Assembly (NCBI GenBank): GCA_035274225.1
Contig: DATEOK010000204.1
Location: 1-28,636, forward strand
Direction: 5' to 3'
Length of the DNA stretch: 28,636 bases
Source: Dongia_A sp035274225
GTDB lineage: Bacteria > Pseudomonadota > Alphaproteobacteria > Dongiales > Dongiaceae
The notes beneath the pieces were generated by a model that saw nothing but the letters and a program-made list of their open reading frames with translations, was not told the origin of the DNA and searched no databases. Positions 22,533-28,636 of the stretch are shown here, piece by piece (position 1 is the first letter of the stretch; every line of letters starts with the position of its first letter). The translations under genes and the position numbers were made by a program.

Positions 22533-24038
22533 ATGGACCTGCTGATGAATCTCGGCCTCGGCTTCGAGACCGCCTTCACCCCCGTCAACATGCTCTACTG
22601 CTTCGTCGGCGTGCTGCTCGGCACGCTGATCGGCGTGCTGCCGGGAATCGGCCCGACCGCGACCATCGCCATGCTGCTGCCGATCACGCTGTCGCTGTCG
22701 CCGGTGACCGCGCTCATCATGCTCGCCGGCATCTACTACGGCGCGCAATATGGCGGGTCGACCACCGCTATCCTGGTCAACTTGCCGGGCGAATCATCCT
22801 CGGCGGTCACGGCGCTCGACGGCTACCAGATGGCGCGCCAAGGGCGGGCAGGGCACGCCCTTGCGGCTGCGGCGCTGGGCTCGTTCGCAGCGGGAACGGT
22901 CGCGACCGTGTTCCTGGCCCTGCTGGCCCCCCCGCTCACCAGCGTCGCGCTCGAATTCGGCCCGGCCGAGTATTTCTCGCTCATGGTGCTCGGCTTGGTG
23001 ACCGCGGTCGCGCTGGCCCACGGCTCGATCGTCAAGGCGCTGGCGATGGCGGTGCTGGGCCTGCTGCTCGGGATGGTCGGTACCGACATCTTCGAAGGAA
23101 CGCCGCGCTTCACGCTCGGTTTCCCGGAGCTTGCCGATGGCGTGAACTTCGTCGCGGTGGCGGTCGGTGTGTTCGGCATCGCCGAGATCCTGCGCAACCT
23201 CGAGAACGAGCGCGATCGCGACGTGACGGTGGCGCATGTCGGCACGCTGCTGCCCGGCCGCGACGACTTGAAGCGCATCGTCAAGCCGGTCATGCGCGGC
23301 ACGCTGCTGGGATCGGTGCTGGGCGTGCTGCCCGGCGGCGGCCATATCCTCGCCTCCTTCGCGGCCTACACGCTGGAAAAGCGCATCTCGAGGACGCCGG
23401 AGCGCTTCGGCACGGGCATGATCGAAGGTGTCGCGGCGCCGGAGTCGGCCAACAATGCCGGGGCGCAGACGTCCTTCATCCCGATGCTCACCCTCGGCAT
23501 TCCATCCAACCCCGTCATGGCGCTGATGATCGGCGCCATGATCATCCAGGGCATCACGCCCGGCCCGAACGTCGCGACCGACGAGCCGGAGTTGTTCTGG
23601 GGCATCATCGTGTCGATGTGGCTCGGCAACCTGATGCTGGTGATCCTGAACCTGCCGCTGATCGGGCTCTGGGTGCGGCTGCTGAAGGTGCCGTATTTCA
23701 TCCTGTTCCCGGCGATCCTTGCCTTCAGCGCCATCGGCATCTACAGCATCAACAGCAACGCCTTCGACCTCTTCGCCGTGGCGGTGTTCGGCCTGCTCGG
23801 CTACGTCCTGGTGAAGTGCGAGTGCGAGCCGGCGCCCCTGCTGCTGGGCTTCGTGCTGGGGCCGATGCTGGAAGAGCATCTGCGCCGGGCCATGATCATC
23901 TCGCGCGGCGATCCGACGGTGTTCGTCACCCGGCCGCTCAGCCTGGCGCTGCTGGTCCTTGCCGTGGGCGTGCTGGTGGTGGTCCTGCTGCCGAATGTCG
24001 CAAAGAAACGCGCGCAGGTGTTCGTGGAGGAGGATTGA
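22533..24038 (+). CDS. tctA: TTT transporter large membrane subunit
   Basis: This 501-residue inner-membrane protein has about 12 helices and forms the transport channel of the tripartite tricarboxylate transporter, powered by the ion gradient. Family blocks are intact: VLPGIGPTATIAMLLP, YYGAQYGGSTTAILVNLPGE, VLGVLPGGGHILASF, ESANNAGAQTSFIPMLTLGIPSN (in two parts) and LEEHLRRAMIISRGD. GGAGGG precedes the ATG, and the start lies 1 nt past the tctB stop. It ends the operon. After it comes 421 bp without a gene, holding a short CCGGT/ACCGG hairpin and the str promoter. Confidence 0.94.
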   Translation: MDLLMNLGLGFETAFTPVNMLYCFVGVLLGTLIGVLPGIGPTATIAMLLPITLSLSPVTALIMLAGIYYGAQYGGSTTAILVNLPGESSSAVTALDGYQMARQGRAGHALAAAALGSFAAGTVATVFLALLAPPLTSVALEFGPAEYFSLMVLGLVTAVALAHGSIVKALAMAVLGLLLGMVGTDIFEGTPRFTLGFPELADGVNFVAVAVGVFGIAEILRNLENERDRDVTVAHVGTLLPGRDDLKRIVKPVMRGTLLGSVLGVLPGGGHILASFAAYTLEKRISRTPERFGTGMIEGVAAPESANNAGAQTSFIPMLTLGIPSNPVMALMIGAMIIQGITPGPNVATDEPELFWGIIVSMWLGNLMLVILNLPLIGLWVRLLKVPYFILFPAILAFSAIGIYSINSNAFDLFAVAVFGLLGYVLVKCECEPAPLLLGFVLGPMLEEHLRRAMIISRGDPTVFVTRPLSLALLVLAVGVLVVVLLPNVAKKRAQVFVEED

Positions 24039-24118
24039 CCGCTTAACGATTCTTACCGCGGCGACTTCAAGACCTAGTGGAATATGCCGCCATGCGCCCC
24101 CATCGGTGGTGATATGCG

Positions 24119-24133
24119 CCCGGTGAAACCGGG
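24119..24133 (+). terminator. Weak candidate terminator after tctA
   Basis: The hairpin CCCGGT-GAA-ACCGGG occupies this spot about 80 nt past the tctA stop, 45 nt before the str promoter. It lacks a T-run, so if it stops transcription it would need Rho or be inefficient. No better terminator is visible in the spacer. Confidence 0.3.
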
Positions 24134-24178
24134 GTCAACGCTTTGAAATCGCGCGCTTTTCATTGTCCTGAGAATTGC

Positions 24179-24207
24179 TTGACGCCCCAGGGTCGAATCA
24201 ATATATT
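24179..24207 (+). promoter_or_regulatory. Strong sigma-70-type promoter of the str operon
   Basis: TTGACG at 24179-24184 and TATATT at 24202-24207 are separated by exactly 17 nt, the best housekeeping promoter in the window. Transcription would start near 24214, giving a leader of about 245 nt before rpsL. The leader contains a hairpin GGGTCC-N9-GGACCC (24352-24372). No rpoB/rpoC precedes, so this promoter must drive the ribosomal operon alone. Confidence 0.72.
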
Positions 24208-24213
24208 CCGCGC

Positions 24214-24459
24214 GCCTTTAAGGGGGCTGGTGGTAGGCCAATCGCGGCTTAGACGCTGTCCCACTCTTAAGCAACGAGATACATAGCGGCCGGCGCGGCT
24301 CTCATGCCCCAGGCTGCAAAGTGGCTCAAGACCGCATCGGAGCAGCCCGCGGGGTCCGCTTTTAAAGGACCCTGATCGGCGTTTCGATGAGGTTGTTTTG
24401 CACATGGCTGTTTCAAGGCGCCAATGGGCACGGCCCGGACGCGCAAAGGTGAGGATGGA
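24214..24459 (+). other. Long 5' leader of the rpsL operon
   Basis: This stretch between the predicted transcription start and rpsL contains no convincing gene. It holds the hairpin GGGTCC-N9-GGACCC at 24352-24372 and ends with the ribosome-binding site AGGTGAGGA just before the rpsL ATG. In E. coli the str operon is autoregulated by S7 at an internal rpsL-rpsG site; a leader regulated in this way has not been shown here. Ribosomal-protein or ppGpp control at the leader is possible. Confidence 0.45.
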
Positions 24460-24831
24460 ATGCCAACGATCAACCAGTTGATCCGACACTCGCGCGCGCC
24501 GTTGAAGACGCGCAACAAGGTTCCGGCGCTGCAAGCCAGCCCGCAGAAGCGCGGCGTCTGCACGCGCGTCTATACGACGACGCCGAAGAAGCCGAACTCC
24601 GCCCTGCGCAAGGTCGCGCGCGTCCGTCTCACCAACGGCTTTGAAGTCACCTCATACATCCCCGGCGAAGGCCACAACCTGCAGGAACACTCTGTCGTCA
24701 TGATCCGTGGCGGCCGTGTGAAGGATCTGCCGGGCGTTCGCTACCACATCATCCGCGGCACGCTCGACACCCAGGGCGTCAAGGACCGCAAGCAGCGCCG
24801 TTCCAAGTATGGCGCCAAGCGGCCGAAGTAA
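24460..24831 (+). CDS. rpsL: 30S ribosomal protein S12
   Basis: S12 sits at the decoding centre of the 30S subunit and helps monitor codon-anticodon pairing. The 123-residue protein has the standard start MPTINQLIRHSR, the loop TTTPKKPNSALRK with wild-type lysines at the positions changed by streptomycin-resistance mutations, and GGRVKDLPGVRYH with the second such lysine. The C-terminus KDRKQRRSKYGAKRPK is complete. The ATG at 24460 is used rather than an in-frame one at 24424, which would place the Shine-Dalgarno inside the gene. It is the first gene of the str operon, 12 nt before rpsG. Confidence 0.98.
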   Translation: MPTINQLIRHSRAPLKTRNKVPALQASPQKRGVCTRVYTTTPKKPNSALRKVARVRLTNGFEVTSYIPGEGHNLQEHSVVMIRGGRVKDLPGVRYHIIRGTLDTQGVKDRKQRRSKYGAKRPK

Positions 24832-24843
24832 GGAGAGATCGCG

Positions 24844-25314
24844 ATGTCCCGTCGTCACGCTGCTGAGAAGCGCGAAGTTCTGCCGGATGCCAAGTTTGGC
24901 GATCTGGTGATCACCAAGTTCATCAATTCGCTGATGTATGACGGCAAGAAGTCGGCCGCCGAGACCATCGTCTATGGCGCGCTGACCCAGGTCGAGAAGA
25001 AGTCGAAGGCCGATCCGGTGAAGGCGTTCCACGATGCGCTGGATAACGTGAAGCCGCACCTCGAGGTGCGCTCCCGCCGCGTCGGCGGCGCCACCTACCA
25101 GGTGCCGGTCGAAGTCCGCCCGGACCGCGCCCAGGCGCTGGCGATCCGCTGGATCATCCAGACCGCGCGCGGCCGTTCCGAGCAGACCATGACCGACCGC
25201 CTCAGCGCCGAACTGCTCGATGCGTCGAACAACCGCGGCGCTTCGGTGAAGAAGCGCGAGGACACCCATCGCATGGCGGAGGCCAACAAGGCCTTCTCGC
25301 ATTATCGCTGGTAA
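24844..25314 (+). CDS. rpsG: 30S ribosomal protein S7
   Basis: S7 nucleates assembly of the 3' domain of 16S rRNA in the 30S head and touches E-site tRNA. The 156-residue protein has the conserved MSRRHAAEKREVLPD start, RRVGGATYQVPVEV in the centre and a complete C-terminus HRMAEANKAFSHYRW. A clear AAGGAGAG site lies upstream. In E. coli S7 is the autogenous repressor of this operon. The 12-nt gap to rpsL is too short to hold an E. coli-like S7 target, so that regulatory mode is not evident here. Confidence 0.98.
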   Translation: MSRRHAAEKREVLPDAKFGDLVITKFINSLMYDGKKSAAETIVYGALTQVEKKSKADPVKAFHDALDNVKPHLEVRSRRVGGATYQVPVEVRPDRAQALAIRWIIQTARGRSEQTMTDRLSAELLDASNNRGASVKKREDTHRMAEANKAFSHYRW

Positions 25315-25341
25315 GCCGGCCGAGAATAAGGAACGCGTAAC

Positions 25342-27417
<2,076 letters not shown>

Positions 27418-27442
27418 CGCGGAAGGTTAAGGGAGCAAGACG

Positions 27443-28633
<1,191 letters not shown>

Positions 28634-28636
28634 AGG

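Noticed and set aside
20069..22591. Very long open frame on the minus strand opposite SDR, tctC and tctB
   Set aside because: Its product is a low-complexity His/Arg/Gly-rich string typical of antisense frames in GC-rich DNA, while the plus-strand genes here are clear family members.
24304..24375. 23-codon upstream reading frame (MPQAAKWLKTASEQ...) in the rpsL leader, ending in the leader hairpin
   Set aside because: No Shine-Dalgarno precedes its ATG and no codon run suggests attenuation; kept only as a note because its stop lies just after the hairpin arm.

Overview
The window is GC-rich, densely coded chromosomal DNA from an alphaproteobacterium. The strongest evidence is the gene order rpoZ - rsh - acpS - lepB - rnc - era - recO, which is a conserved alphaproteobacterial block, together with a single bifunctional RelA/SpoT enzyme. 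The abundance of stand-alone SDR, NTF2-like and tripartite tricarboxylate transporter (TTT) genes fits an environmental Rhodospirillales/Reyranella-like or related lineage. That finer placement is inference only.

Layout. 1-5.0 kb is accessory: a small DUF7668-like protein, a LysR regulator divergent from a DHA2-type MFS exporter with inverted repeats between them, then a minus-strand pair (family-5 uracil-DNA glycosylase and an RlmM/FtsJ-type 2'-O-ribose methyltransferase) and a NYN-domain putative RNase. 5.2-13.3 kb is the core block: folK, rpoZ, rsh, acpS, lepB, rnc, era and recO. A lone periplasmic binding protein sits between era and recO. Next come a D-amino-acid-dehydrogenase-like flavoenzyme with a TTG start and a 46-residue membrane-anchored peptide gene 1 nt behind it, then parC. 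17.2-20.9 kb holds two divergent mini-operons, each beginning with an NTF2-like protein and ending with an SDR dehydrogenase; the minus-strand one also carries a RecF/OLD-like AAA ATPase. 20.9-24.0 kb is a tctC-tctB-tctA operon with a perfect 13-bp stem-loop between tctC and tctB. 24.0-28.6 kb is the str operon (rpsL, rpsG, fusA, tuf), behind a near-consensus promoter and a leader of about 250 nt.

How the genes work together. The core block couples stringent-response signalling (rsh, rpoZ), lipid and secretion maturation (acpS, lepB), RNA processing and ribosome assembly (rnc, era), and recombination and topology (recO, parC). The str operon supplies the decoding-centre protein S12, S7 and both elongation factors. 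The accessory genes look like independent metabolic and transport modules.

Three intergenic spacers contain palindromic REP-like elements. Two of them (8447-8577 and 14746-14849) share a 14-nt core; the third (17213-17323) is of a different type. No tRNA, rRNA, CRISPR array, transposase or prophage gene was seen. I found no convincing new multi-gene system. The most unusual items are the mirrored NTF2/SDR operons with the embedded ATPase, the composition break in tuf, the rare-codon-rich folK, the cysteine-bearing insert in LepB, and the small-peptide gene.
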